Assembly (NCBI GenBank): GCA_964523975.1
Contig: CAZGBM010000009.1
Location: 1-40,803 of the forward strand
DNA: 40,803 bases
Direction: 5' to 3'
Source: JAFGHJ01 sp964523975
GTDB taxonomy: Bacteria; Hydrothermota; UBA3072
Shown here: positions 7,970 through 16,563 of the stretch, in pieces
Layout: each line of letters starts with the position of its first letter
Numbering within the stretch: the stretch's first letter is position 1
The notes under the pieces: generated by a model
The model's database searches: none
Told to the model about the DNA's origin: nothing
What the model saw: only the letters and a program-made list of their open reading frames with translations
Program-made: the position numbers and the translations under genes

Positions 7970-8797
7970 GCGGCTTTGCCGCTCTATGTTATAGCTGCCG
8001 AGAAGTTTTATATATGCCACAACTTCCTTCAAATTTTCTACTGCGTGGCGACAATTTTCGTTTTCCAAGCTGCCTTTAAAGTCGATATAAAAAAGATATT
8101 CGTACGGTTTTCCGACAACTGCTCTGGATTCCAACTTGGTAAGGTCTATATTTCTGAGAGCAAAAATGCTGAGACATCTGAAAAGAATACCGGGTTCGTT
8201 TTTTACTCCGAAAACAAGCATTGTACGCGCGTTTTCTCCAGTATATATTTTTCTTTCTTTTGATAAAATGAGAAATCTCGTGAAATTATCAGGATGACTT
8301 TCGATGCCCTCTTTAAGTTTTTTAAAATTATATAACTTGGCAACCTGAGGACCTGCTATAATTGCAACATTTTTTCTTTTTTCCTCTTTTACTATTTTAG
8401 CTGCGCCCGCAGTATCATAAACCGATACTACTTTATATTCCGGATGAAAAGAAAGGAAATCTCTGCATTGAGCCAGTGCTTCCGGATGTGACCATATTTC
8501 TTTGATCGATTTTAATGTTGTCCCGGGAGGTGCTAAAAGATTATGGATTATTCTTAATTTTACTTCTCCGGTAACCCAGAGATTGTATTCGAGGAGAAGG
8601 TCGTAATTTTGATGAATGCTTCCCGTAAGAGAGTTCTCGACCGGTACCACACCATATGTTTCTTTTTCGGTATTGACTTTTTCGAAAATATCTCTGAAGG
8701 TTCTGACTCCTATCCTTTTTACGTTTTTTGGGAAAAACTTATTGGAAGCTACGTCACTGTTGCAACCCCGTTCCCCTTGATAAACCACTTTTTTCAT
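7967..8797 (-). CDS. pheA: prephenate dehydratase with ACT regulatory domain
   Basis: 276 residues. The dehydratase domain (1-180) has PVENSLTGSI at 52-61, SHPEALAQC and the catalytic NFTRF motif (T173-R174-F175). The ACT domain (about 191-265) has EPGILFRCL in place of the usual GAL motif and E223-S224-R225 from the ESRP motif, which binds phenylalanine for feedback control. There is no chorismate mutase domain; prephenate must come from the mutase domain of TyrA in this cluster. The start overlaps aroF by 4 nt, with AGGAAG just upstream. The last four residues (RQSR) and the TAA are encoded by an intergenic repeat. Confidence 0.95.
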   Translation of the reverse strand: MKKVVYQGERGCNSDVASNKFFPKNVKRIGVRTFRDIFEKVNTEKETYGVVPVENSLTGSIHQNYDLLLEYNLWVTGEVKLRIIHNLLAPPGTTLKSIKEIWSHPEALAQCRDFLSFHPEYKVVSVYDTAGAAKIVKEEKRKNVAIIAGPQVAKLYNFKKLKEGIESHPDNFTRFLILSKERKIYTGENARTMLVFGVKNEPGILFRCLSIFALRNIDLTKLESRAVVGKPYEYLFYIDFKGSLENENCRHAVENLKEVVAYIKLLGSYNIERQSR

Positions 8798-9810
8798 ATC
8801 TTCCTGCCTACTATTTTGGCTATATTTTTTAAGTCATCCATTAATTTTTGAAAAGCGAGAGGCGTGATCGATTGTTTGCCGTCGGATAGGGCATGGGTGG
8901 GGTCTGTATGGACTTCTATCAGTAGACCGTCGGCACCTGCTGCAATTGCTGCTCTCGAAAGAGAAGGGACGTATTTACCGTCTCCTGCGGGATGACTTGG
9001 GTCTACAATTATAGGGAGATGGCTTAAGTGTTTGATTACCGGTATTGTGCTTATATCGAGAGTATATCGCGTGTAGCTCTCGAACGTCCTGATTCCTCTT
9101 TCGCAAAGAATAACATCAGGATTTCCTTCAGCTTGTATATATTCGGCAGACATAAGCCACTCTTCGATAGTAGCCGATATTCCTCTTTTTAACAATACAG
9201 GTTTATTGAACCTCCCTACGGTTTTTAATAGCTGGTAATTTTGCATATTCCTTGCACCTATTTGCAGAATGTCCGCATATTTTGCGATGAGAGGTACGTC
9301 AACTTCCGAGATGACCTCGGTTATTATCGAAAGCCCGGTTTCTTCACGTGCCTGCTCAAGTATTTTCAGTCCTTTTTCCCCCATGCCCTGGAAGCTGTAA
9401 GGAGAAGTTCTTGGTTTAAAGGCTCCTCCGCGTAGTATTTTTGCCCCTGCTTTTTTGACTTCTTTTGCTACTTTTAGTACAATTTCTTCCGATTCGACCG
9501 AGCAGGGCCCTGCCATAATTACAATTTCATCTCCACCGATTAAATTGCCATTCACCGAGATAACCGTGTTTTCCGGGTGAAACTCTCTGCTACCGAGCTT
9601 GTAAGGGCTTAAAATAGGTGTTAGTTTTTCTACACCCGGAAGAGGTTCGACGGATAGAGTGATTCTTTCTCTATCGGTTGCTCCTATTACATGAATGACC
9701 GTTTTCTTTACACCTTTGAAAATTTTTGTTTCGTAACCAAGCTCTTTTATTTTTTCTTTTACCTGATTGATTTCTTTTGTGGTCGCGCCCGACGCCATTG
9801 TTATTATCAT
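8794..9810 (-). CDS. aroF: 3-deoxy-7-phosphoheptulonate synthase, type I-beta, with ferredoxin-like domain
   Basis: 338 residues. The N-terminal domain of about 70 residues is the ferredoxin-like regulatory domain typical of Thermotoga-type DAHP synthases, which are inhibited by Tyr or Phe. The barrel carries IMAGPCSVES, RGGAFKPRTSPYSFQG, ITEVISEVD, QIGARNMQN, LLKRG, LCERG and IVDPSHPAGDGKYV. It catalyses the first committed step, PEP plus erythrose 4-phosphate to DAHP. The ATG overlaps the trpA stop (ATGA). Its ribosome site, GGAGG 5 nt upstream, lies within the CACAAAG-type repeat that forms the trpA 3' end. Confidence 0.96.
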   Translation of the reverse strand: MIITMASGATTKEINQVKEKIKELGYETKIFKGVKKTVIHVIGATDRERITLSVEPLPGVEKLTPILSPYKLGSREFHPENTVISVNGNLIGGDEIVIMAGPCSVESEEIVLKVAKEVKKAGAKILRGGAFKPRTSPYSFQGMGEKGLKILEQAREETGLSIITEVISEVDVPLIAKYADILQIGARNMQNYQLLKTVGRFNKPVLLKRGISATIEEWLMSAEYIQAEGNPDVILCERGIRTFESYTRYTLDISTIPVIKHLSHLPIIVDPSHPAGDGKYVPSLSRAAIAAGADGLLIEVHTDPTHALSDGKQSITPLAFQKLMDDLKNIAKIVGRKI

Positions 9811-10631
9811 TTTTCCTCCGTTGTATCCTTTGTGGTTGATTTGTTATTTTTCCATCTTTTCGTAGCTTCTTTCAGTTCTTTAGTTAATTCCTTTAAATCT
9901 TCTTCGTTTCTTATCGCTTCTATTATTCGACTTCCTAAGATAACTCCGTCAACCTTTCCCCGGAGAGATTCTATTTGTTTTGTTTTGGATATTCCGAAGC
10001 CGAGGGCGATTGGAATGGGCGATATTTTTTTTACTTCTTCCAAAAATTTGGTAAGATACGCAGGCATTTTGTCTCTTACACCCGTTGTTCCGGTTACGGA
10101 AACGCAATAAACAAATCCTCGTGATTCTTGAACTATTTTTTTTCTTCTTTTTGAAGGTGACGTCGGAGTAAGCAAAAAGATAAGCTCTATATCGTAATCT
10201 TTGGATAGGGATATCCATTCGGATGCTTCTTCTACGGGTAAATCGGGTATAATTAAACCGCTCACTCCACTCTCTTTCATATCGCGTAAAATTTCTTCTC
10301 TGCCGTAAGCCAGAAGGGGATTTAAATAGCTCATGAAAACAAGGGGCGTTTTTATTTCAAGTTTTTTGACATTACTTATTATTCTTTTTAGTGTTGTTCC
10401 TTTTAGCAGCGATTCGTGTGAGGAGTATTGTATCGTTGGTCCGTCCGCAATAGGGTCCGAGAAAGGTATTCCTATTTCGATTATATCGGCTCCGCTTTCG
10501 GAGAGTGTTTTTATGTTCTTCATCGATTCCGCAAGATTCGGGAAACCTCCTGTAGTATACAAAATCAGAGCCATTTCGTCTCTTCTTTTCAATTCCTGGA
10601 ACTTCTTCGATACGCTTACGGTGTTTTGCAT
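9807..10631 (-). CDS. trpA: tryptophan synthase alpha subunit
   Basis: 274 residues, a TIM barrel that cleaves indole-3-glycerol phosphate and passes indole to TrpB. The catalytic acids are E52 (IEIGIPFSDP) and D63 (ADGPTIQ). GFVYCVSVTGTTGVR and ALGFGIS form the phosphate site. The start overlaps trpB by 16 bp. The C-terminal tail STTKDTTEEK extends past the conserved fold and is encoded by a copy of the ACCACAAAGGA-type intergenic repeat (about 9811-9843). That repeat also carries the aroF ribosome site. Confidence 0.96.
   Translation of the reverse strand: MQNTVSVSKKFQELKRRDEMALILYTTGGFPNLAESMKNIKTLSESGADIIEIGIPFSDPIADGPTIQYSSHESLLKGTTLKRIISNVKKLEIKTPLVFMSYLNPLLAYGREEILRDMKESGVSGLIIPDLPVEEASEWISLSKDYDIELIFLLTPTSPSKRRKKIVQESRGFVYCVSVTGTTGVRDKMPAYLTKFLEEVKKISPIPIALGFGISKTKQIESLRGKVDGVILGSRIIEAIRNEEDLKELTKELKEATKRWKNNKSTTKDTTEEK
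9811..9843 (-). repeat. coding copy of the CACAAAG-type repeat at the trpA/aroF junction
   Basis: On the minus strand it reads CAAATCAACCACAAAGGATA and then ACGGAGG. It is the same word as at 12024-12055 (downstream of aroQ) and 3072-3101 (downstream of hisD), but here it is translated as the TrpA tail. Its GGAGG is placed correctly to serve as the aroF ribosome site. Confidence 0.65.
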
Positions 10632-11809
10632 AGAACCCCCTCTACGATTTCAAGATCCTTGTCGCCTCTTCCGGAGAGATTCACCACGATTATTTCTTCT
10701 TTTTTCATATCCGTGCAAACTTTGATAGCATATGCGACTGCATGTGCGCTCTCCAATGCCGGGATTATACCCTCCGTTTGAGAGAGAATATTGAAAGCGT
10801 CCAGGGCTTCTTCATCCGTTATGGCTGTGAATTCTATAACTTTTTTGTCTTTCAGGTAGGAATGTTCCGGACCGACACCGGGGTAATCCAGGCCTGGAGC
10901 TACGGAATGAGTTTCCGTGATTTGTCCATCTTTGTCCTGGAGCAAATAACTCATTGCTCCGTGTAACGCTCCGATTCCGCCTTTGCAGAGGCTTGCCGCA
11001 TGTTTATTGGTGTCGAGTCCCAGTCCACCAGCTTCGACTCCCACCATCTTTATATTATCCTCCATAAAAGGATAAAAAATACCGATAGCATTACTCCCGC
11101 CTCCCACGCATGCGGTAATCAAATCCGGCAATCTGTATTCTTTTTCTAAAATCTGTTTTTTTGTTTCTTTTCCTATAACCGACTGGAAATCCCTGACCAT
11201 CATCGGGTAGGGATGAGGACCTACAACTGAACCGATGCAGTAGTAAGTGTTTTCAACATTAGTAACCCAATCTCTGATAGCCGCATTTATTGCATCTTTG
11301 AGGGTTTTCGAGCCCGAATCTACCGGTATTACTTCCGAGCCGAGAAGCTCCATTCTGAAAACGTTCATTTTTTGTCTTTTTATGTCTTCGCTTCCCATGT
11401 AAACATGGCATTCAAGGTCCATCAGAGCGCACGCCGTAGCTGTGGCTACGCCGTGCTGACCGGCTCCGGTTTCAGCAATTATTCTTTTTTTACCCATCTT
11501 CTTTGCGAGAAGCACCTGCCCCAGAGTATTATTTATTTTATGGGCGCCCGTGTGCATCATATCTTCTCTTTTTAAGTATATCTTGGCTCCCCCCATTTTT
11601 TCTGTAAGACTTTTTGCGAAATATAGGAGAGAAGGTCTTCCTGCGTATTCTTTAAGGTAAAAATTCAATTCCTTGTTGAAATTCTTGTCTTCTTTAGCAG
11701 ATAAATATGCTTTTTCCACTTCGCTGACAGCGTCCATCAATACTTCGGGGATGAATCTGCCTCCAAATCTTCCGAAATATCCTTTTTCGTCCGGTAAGTT
11801 ATAATCCAT
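10616..11809 (-). CDS. trpB: tryptophan synthase beta subunit
   Basis: 397 residues from the chosen start. A PLP enzyme condensing indole and serine. The PLP lysine is in HTGAHKINN, with AETGAGQHG and the phosphate loop GGGSNAIG. It has the shorter trpB1 type of sequence with NLPDEKGYFGRFGGRF at the N-terminus. I chose the ATG at 11809 over an in-frame ATG at 11824. Only the former has a ribosome site (GGAG, 9 nt upstream), and the family usually begins a few residues before LPDEKG. It starts the trpB-trpA-aroF-pheA block after a repeat-filled gap. Confidence 0.95.
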   Translation of the reverse strand: MDYNLPDEKGYFGRFGGRFIPEVLMDAVSEVEKAYLSAKEDKNFNKELNFYLKEYAGRPSLLYFAKSLTEKMGGAKIYLKREDMMHTGAHKINNTLGQVLLAKKMGKKRIIAETGAGQHGVATATACALMDLECHVYMGSEDIKRQKMNVFRMELLGSEVIPVDSGSKTLKDAINAAIRDWVTNVENTYYCIGSVVGPHPYPMMVRDFQSVIGKETKKQILEKEYRLPDLITACVGGGSNAIGIFYPFMEDNIKMVGVEAGGLGLDTNKHAASLCKGGIGALHGAMSYLLQDKDGQITETHSVAPGLDYPGVGPEHSYLKDKKVIEFTAITDEEALDAFNILSQTEGIIPALESAHAVAYAIKVCTDMKKEEIIVVNLSGRGDKDLEIVEGVLCKTP

Positions 11810-12050
11810 CTTATTCTTCTCCATCTTTTAATTTAGCAAACATCTAAAACACAGAGTTTTTAACGCCCCACATCCAACCTTTTTTAACAACAAATAGCAC
11901 AAATTACACAAATGAAAAACAATATGGTTTCTGTCAACATAAAGGACAGAAAGTCTTTTTACGTTATTCGTGCTATTCGTGTAATTCGTTGTTTCTCTTG
12001 TTTTTTTTCTTTCCATAACTAATGCCTTTGTTTTTTTGTGTCCTTTGTGG
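11810..12050. repeat. repeat-filled spacer between aroQ and trpB
   Basis: Contains a 108-bp imperfect inverted repeat (11886-11993) nearly identical, loop included, to the copy at 2935-3043 and in the same orientation relative to the genes. Next to it are a C-rich stretch (11862-11876) and a CACAAAG-type repeat (12024-12055) whose edge includes the aroQ stop codon. No promoter or terminator is convincing. Apparent reading frames here are translations of repeat sequence. Confidence 0.8.
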
Positions 12051-12479
12051 TTAATCCTTCTTTATCAAATATTCCAGAGCCAATATATAACCAAACCATC
12101 CAAGCCCACTAATTTGTCCTTCACAGACAGGAGCGCTCATACTTATATGTCTGAAGTCTTCGCGAGCATATATGTTGCTTAAATGAACTTCAACAGTAGG
12201 AGTCTCAACAGCTTCGATTGCGTCCCTGATTGCAACCGAGGTATGTGTGTAACCACCCGGATTTATTACAATTCCCAAATAGCTTTGCGCTTTCTGAATG
12301 GCATCTACGATTTCTCCTTCTTCATTAGACTGAATAATTTCTGTATCTATCTTGTTATTTTTTGCGAATTTTTTTATCTCTTCGTTTATTTTTTCAAGGT
12401 TGAGATTGCCATATATTTCGGGTTTTCTTTTCCCCAGAAGGTTAAGATTTGGTCCATGAATCACAAGAATTTTTTGCAT
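12051..12479 (-). CDS. aroQ: type II 3-dehydroquinate dehydratase
   Basis: 142 residues, the standard size of the dodecameric type II enzyme that dehydrates 3-dehydroquinate. Visible are HGPNLNLLGKRKPEIYG (catalytic Tyr23 with the flexible Arg), INPGGYTHTSVAIRDA and EVHLSNIYAREDFRH with the catalytic His near residue 100. The ATG has GGGAGG 4-5 nt upstream and overlaps the end of aroKB by 19 bp. It is the last gene of the first long block; its TAA is part of the repeat word TTAACCACAAAGGACAC. Confidence 0.96.
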   Translation of the reverse strand: MQKILVIHGPNLNLLGKRKPEIYGNLNLEKINEEIKKFAKNNKIDTEIIQSNEEGEIVDAIQKAQSYLGIVINPGGYTHTSVAIRDAIEAVETPTVEVHLSNIYAREDFRHISMSAPVCEGQISGLGWFGYILALEYLIKKD

Positions 12480-14050
12480 TCTACCTCCCTGAATATTATC
12501 TTGCCTATTCCCGTTGGAACAGGTAGTCTGATTTTTCCTTTTCTTACTTTTTTATCTTGTGCTACATAATTTTTCATATCATTGTTTTTAATATTTTTAG
12601 GTATCGAGGTCGGTAAGTCGTAATTTTCAATAAGGTTTTTTATTCTTGAAAAATCGTTTTTCGGAAGGATATTTTCCCTTCGTGCTAATTCTGCCTCTTT
12701 TACCATACCCATTGCAACAGATTCACCATGTGAATATTTTGAATATCCGCTTAAGACTTCTATAATGTGACCTATTGTATGTCCGTAATTTAATACTTCT
12801 CTAATTCCTTTTTCTTCCTTTTCGTCTTCTTCAACGATTTTTTTCTTTATGCGAACACATTTTGTAACAATTTCTTTTAACAAATCAATGTCTCGATTAA
12901 GTATTTTTTCCTGTTTTTTCTCAAGTATATCAAATAAAGTTGCGTCGTTTGCTATTCCGTATTTAATAACTTCGGCAAGTCCATTTCTGAATTCTTTTTC
13001 CGGAAGAGTTAAAAGCTTTTTAATATCTATTAAAACCATATCCGGTTGGTAGAATGTGCCTATCATATTTTTTCCGAGTGGATGGTCGACTCCGGTTTTG
13101 CCTCCGATTGAAGAATCAACCTGTGCTATTAACGTTGTAGGAATATGTATTAGGGATATTCCTCGCTTATAAGTTGATGCCGCGAATGCGGCAAGGTCTC
13201 CTATTACCCCTCCTCCGAGTGCCAGTATGGTTGCCGATCTGTCAAAATTCTCTTTTAGCATAAAATCATAAACGGATCTTACGGTATCCGGTGTCTTGTG
13301 TTTTTCTCCATCAGGTATTATGCATATCCAGGGTTTTATTCCTTTTTTTATGAGAGTTTTTTCTATCTCGTCTACATATAGAGCTGCGACCATCGGGTTG
13401 GATATTATTGCCGTTTTGTCGGATTTCGGCTCCAAATCAATTAACGACTTATTTCCCGCGAAGAGATCGTAGCTAATATAAATCGGATATATTCTGGATT
13501 TCGTTTTGACTTTAAGGGTTTTTAGAGAACCCTTTTTTCCTTCGGTTTTTATTTTAAATTCTTTAATTATTTTTTTTGCTACCTGCTCCGGAGTTATTGA
13601 AGAGGTATCGATTTTTTTATCGGCGAATTCATATAACTTTCTTTTCATTCTGTCATTATAAATCTTTATTATGTTTTTTTTATCTTTTATCAGAGGACGT
13701 GTTTTATCGTTTCCCAGCCGATTTTTTAACGCATTAATATCGGTATAGAGATAAACCACTTTTCCCATTTTAGATAGGGTGTTTCTATTTTTTTCGTCTT
13801 TTACTACTCCTCCGCCTGTGGCAATAACCACATTTTTTATGTTTTTCATTTCAGCAAGGATTTTCTTTTCGGTTTTTCGGAAATAATCTTCACCCGATTC
13901 TTCGAATATCTTATTTATTGTTCTTTTTTCTTTAAGTTCGATATAATCGTCCATCGATAAGAAAGTCAGGTTAGTTCTTTTTGAGATTTCTTTACCGACC
14001 GAGTCCTTCCCGGACCCCATGAATCCTATCAAAATCAAATTATCAGACAT
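12461..14050 (-). CDS. aroKB: bifunctional shikimate kinase / 3-dehydroquinate synthase fusion
   Basis: 529 residues. Residues 1-165 are shikimate kinase: Walker A GFMGSGKDS (K15), MDDYIE, the GEDYFR region and ATGGGVV. After a short lysine-rich linker, about 178-529 are 3-dehydroquinate synthase: IPDGEKHKT, ALGGGVIGDLAAFAAS, IPTTLIAQVDSSIGGKTGVDH, the Zn ligand region NGLAEVIKYG, and LNYGHTIGH. The enzyme thus combines steps 2 and 5 of the shikimate pathway. The same domain order is known in Thermotoga maritima (AroKB). The start overlaps the aroC end by 8 bp. Confidence 0.96.
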   Translation of the reverse strand: MSDNLILIGFMGSGKDSVGKEISKRTNLTFLSMDDYIELKEKRTINKIFEESGEDYFRKTEKKILAEMKNIKNVVIATGGGVVKDEKNRNTLSKMGKVVYLYTDINALKNRLGNDKTRPLIKDKKNIIKIYNDRMKRKLYEFADKKIDTSSITPEQVAKKIIKEFKIKTEGKKGSLKTLKVKTKSRIYPIYISYDLFAGNKSLIDLEPKSDKTAIISNPMVAALYVDEIEKTLIKKGIKPWICIIPDGEKHKTPDTVRSVYDFMLKENFDRSATILALGGGVIGDLAAFAASTYKRGISLIHIPTTLIAQVDSSIGGKTGVDHPLGKNMIGTFYQPDMVLIDIKKLLTLPEKEFRNGLAEVIKYGIANDATLFDILEKKQEKILNRDIDLLKEIVTKCVRIKKKIVEEDEKEEKGIREVLNYGHTIGHIIEVLSGYSKYSHGESVAMGMVKEAELARRENILPKNDFSRIKNLIENYDLPTSIPKNIKNNDMKNYVAQDKKVRKGKIRLPVPTGIGKIIFREVECKKFL

Positions 14051-15185
14051 TTTTGACCCTTTTTATATAGGAATGATAGTTTACTTTTATATCTTTCATA
14101 CAGTCTGCACCGAATTTCGTAATGAATGCACTGCCGAGGACATATGCAAGCATACCTTCGGCAATTACGCCAGCAGCTGGAACAACGCAAACATCTGCTC
14201 TCTCTTTTTGAGCCAGAGTTTTCTTTTTTGATTTTATATCTACCGATTGCAGGGGAGAGGCAAGTGTCGGTATGGGTTTTAAATATATTCTTACCACTAT
14301 ATCTTCCCCGTTGCTAACCCCGCCTTCTATACCTCCTGCTCTATTGGTAGAACGGAAATATCCCTTTCTTTCGCTGTAGAATATTTCGTCGTGTACTTCG
14401 GAACCGTATTTTTTTGTGTTTTCGATACCGTCTCCGATTTCTACTCCTTTAACAGATGGAATAGACATCATTGAATGAGCAATCGCAGCATCCAGACGCC
14501 GGTCAAAATTGGTATAACTTCCTATTCCCGGACAGATTCCTTTTGCAGTAATTTCACTTACCCCACCCAGTGAGTCCCCTTTTTCTTTTGCATTGTCTAT
14601 GCTCCTGACCATTTCTTTTTCGCACTTAGGATCTCTGCATCTGAGAGGCGTATTTTCTATTTTATCCAGACTCTTTGTGAGTTCTTTTACCTTGATTTTA
14701 CCGATTGAAAGTGTATGCGAGTAAATCTTTATTCCGAATTCTGCCAGAAAAAGTTTGCATATTGCTCCTGCGGCGACTCTTGCAGCGGTTTCTCTTGCCG
14801 AAGCTCTTTCAAGCACGTCTCTTATGTCCTGCCGCCCGTATTTTAGCAGACTCGATAAATCGGCATGCCCGGGCCTCGGAGAAGTAATTTTTTTATCGGT
14901 TGTCCCTTTATTTATTTTCATAATATCTTTCCAGTTCTCGAAATCTTTGTTCTCTATCAAAATCGTTACAGGTGAGCCGATTGTTTCTCCGAATCTTATA
15001 CCGGATAAAAATTCTGCCTTGTCGCTTTCGATTTTCATTCTTTCTCCCCTTCCGTAGCCTTTCTGTCGGCGGGAGAGTTCATTGTTGATAAACTTGGTAT
15101 CTATTGCCAGTCCAGCCGGAATACCTTCGATTATGACTGATAAGGCTTTACCGTGTGATTCGCCGGAGGTTATTAATCTGATCAT
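14043..15185 (-). CDS. aroC: chorismate synthase
   Basis: 380 residues. Forms chorismate from EPSP using reduced FMN. Signatures include TSGESHGKAL at the N-terminus, RRQKGYGRGERMKIESD, SPRPGHADL, RASARETAARVAAGA and RAGGIEGGVSNGEDI. The His near residues 10 and 105 are present. The start overlaps the aroE stop as ATGA. The C-terminus is slightly longer than in E. coli but complete. Confidence 0.97.
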   Translation of the reverse strand: MIRLITSGESHGKALSVIIEGIPAGLAIDTKFINNELSRRQKGYGRGERMKIESDKAEFLSGIRFGETIGSPVTILIENKDFENWKDIMKINKGTTDKKITSPRPGHADLSSLLKYGRQDIRDVLERASARETAARVAAGAICKLFLAEFGIKIYSHTLSIGKIKVKELTKSLDKIENTPLRCRDPKCEKEMVRSIDNAKEKGDSLGGVSEITAKGICPGIGSYTNFDRRLDAAIAHSMMSIPSVKGVEIGDGIENTKKYGSEVHDEIFYSERKGYFRSTNRAGGIEGGVSNGEDIVVRIYLKPIPTLASPLQSVDIKSKKKTLAQKERADVCVVPAAGVIAEGMLAYVLGSAFITKFGADCMKDIKVNYHSYIKRVKNV

Positions 15186-15955
15186 ATATCAAAGCCTATC
15201 GCTTTTTTCATTACTTCTATGGGAGCATCCTTACCTGTCCATATAGTAAAAGCACGGGCACCCTGCAAAATGAGCATTAAACTTCCGTTTACCACTTTAA
15301 CCCCCTTTTTTTTCTTTGCCTTGAATTTATAGTTTATATCATAATAAACAGAACCCTTTTTCATTAGAGGAAGAATTTTGTTCTGAAGATCGACAGGCGT
15401 TGCGTTTAAAATGATATCCGACTCTGGAGTTAATTTTTCTAAATCTTTTAAGGAAATTATATCCGTCTGATAAATCTGAGCGAGTATCTCAGCTTTTTCT
15501 TTAATTATATCCGTAATTATGAATCTCGACGGATTTTTTTTATTGATTATGTATGAGCAGGCATACGCAACGCCGCCTGCTCCGATGAGCATAACTTTTT
15601 TATTTTTAATATTGATTCTATATTTTTTCAAAGATTCATCGAATCCGTATATGTCCGTATTGAAACCCTTGAGATTATTTCCCTCTATCAAGACTGTATT
15701 TACCGCATCAATGGAGGTTGCTTCAATAGAGATTTCGTCGAGATATTCCATCACTTCTTTTTTATAAGGAATTGTAATGTTAAAGCCTCTAAATCCGAGA
15801 GCCCGTAAACCGTAGACAGCTTCTTTTAGTTTTTCTTCTTTTACGGGGAGCTGCACATAAATACCATCCATTCCCAGTGCCTTGAATGCTGCGTTATGCA
15901 TTGGGGGAGAGAGGGTTATTTTTAGAGGGTAACCTATTATTCCTGTAATCAGCAA
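15182..15955 (-). CDS. aroE: shikimate dehydrogenase
   Basis: 257 residues. NADPH-dependent reduction of 3-dehydroshikimate. The substrate domain has TLSPPMHNAAF, catalytic K65 in NITIPYKKEV and D101 in FNTDIYGF. The nucleotide domain has MLIGAGGVAYA. The start is TTG, chosen because GAGG lies about 8 nt upstream; it overlaps the trpF end by 7 bp. The protein is slightly short of the usual 270 residues, but all catalytic motifs are there. Confidence 0.95.
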   Translation of the reverse strand: MLITGIIGYPLKITLSPPMHNAAFKALGMDGIYVQLPVKEEKLKEAVYGLRALGFRGFNITIPYKKEVMEYLDEISIEATSIDAVNTVLIEGNNLKGFNTDIYGFDESLKKYRINIKNKKVMLIGAGGVAYACSYIINKKNPSRFIITDIIKEKAEILAQIYQTDIISLKDLEKLTPESDIILNATPVDLQNKILPLMKKGSVYYDINYKFKAKKKKGVKVVNGSLMLILQGARAFTIWTGKDAPIEVMKKAIGFDI

Positions 15956-16563
15956 GATCTAACCTCACTTATAAATTTTTGAACTTTTTCTCTGTCTTTT
16001 TTTCCGTATTCTTTTTCGACACCGGAGGAAACATCGACACCGTAAGGGTGCAGCTTTTTTATAACATACTTAACGTTTTCCGGAGAAAGACCTCCTGCAA
16101 TTATAATTGGTTTTTCCAGCCTGCAGGCGATATCCCAGTTGAATGTTTCTCCGCTTCCTGTGCCAGGGTCAAGAAGATATGCGGCAACCGAGTAATTTTG
16201 CATTTTTTTCAAGATGCTTTCTTTTGAATCGTTTTTACTTACCAGAATTCCTTTAACAACTTTTCTGTTTATCTTATTGCAGTATTCCGGAGACTCCTTT
16301 CCATGCAGCTGAACGGCGTCGAGAGCAACATATTCGGCAATCTTATTGACCTCATCTATTTTCGCATCCATGAATACTCCGACGGTTGTAATAAAAGGCG
16401 GCAGCTTTTCGATTATTTCTTTAGCTTTTTCGGGGGTAATTTTTCTTTTTGATTCTGCAAATACAAAACCTATGGCATCAGCTCCAAGATTAGAGACCAT
16501 TATTGCGTCTTTTTCATTCGTTATACCGCAGATTTTCAATTTTACTCTTCCTTCTGTATCCAT
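15949..16563 (-). CDS. trpF: phosphoribosylanthranilate isomerase
   Basis: 204 residues, a TIM barrel doing the Amadori rearrangement in tryptophan synthesis. The catalytic Cys is in KICGITN (C12) and the catalytic Asp in LLDPGTGSGETFNW. AGGLSPENV and GVDVSSGVE form the phosphate site. The ATG has AAGG 7 nt upstream and overlaps tyrA by 22 bp, coupling the two. A separate single-domain TrpF contrasts with the TrpC-TrpF fusion of enterics. Confidence 0.96.
   Translation of the reverse strand: MDTEGRVKLKICGITNEKDAIMVSNLGADAIGFVFAESKRKITPEKAKEIIEKLPPFITTVGVFMDAKIDEVNKIAEYVALDAVQLHGKESPEYCNKINRKVVKGILVSKNDSKESILKKMQNYSVAAYLLDPGTGSGETFNWDIACRLEKPIIIAGGLSPENVKYVIKKLHPYGVDVSSGVEKEYGKKDREKVQKFISEVRSC

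Noticed and set aside
11828..12016. 62-codon minus-strand frame between aroQ and trpB
   Set aside because: Translation of the 108-bp inverted repeat and flanking words; no family features.
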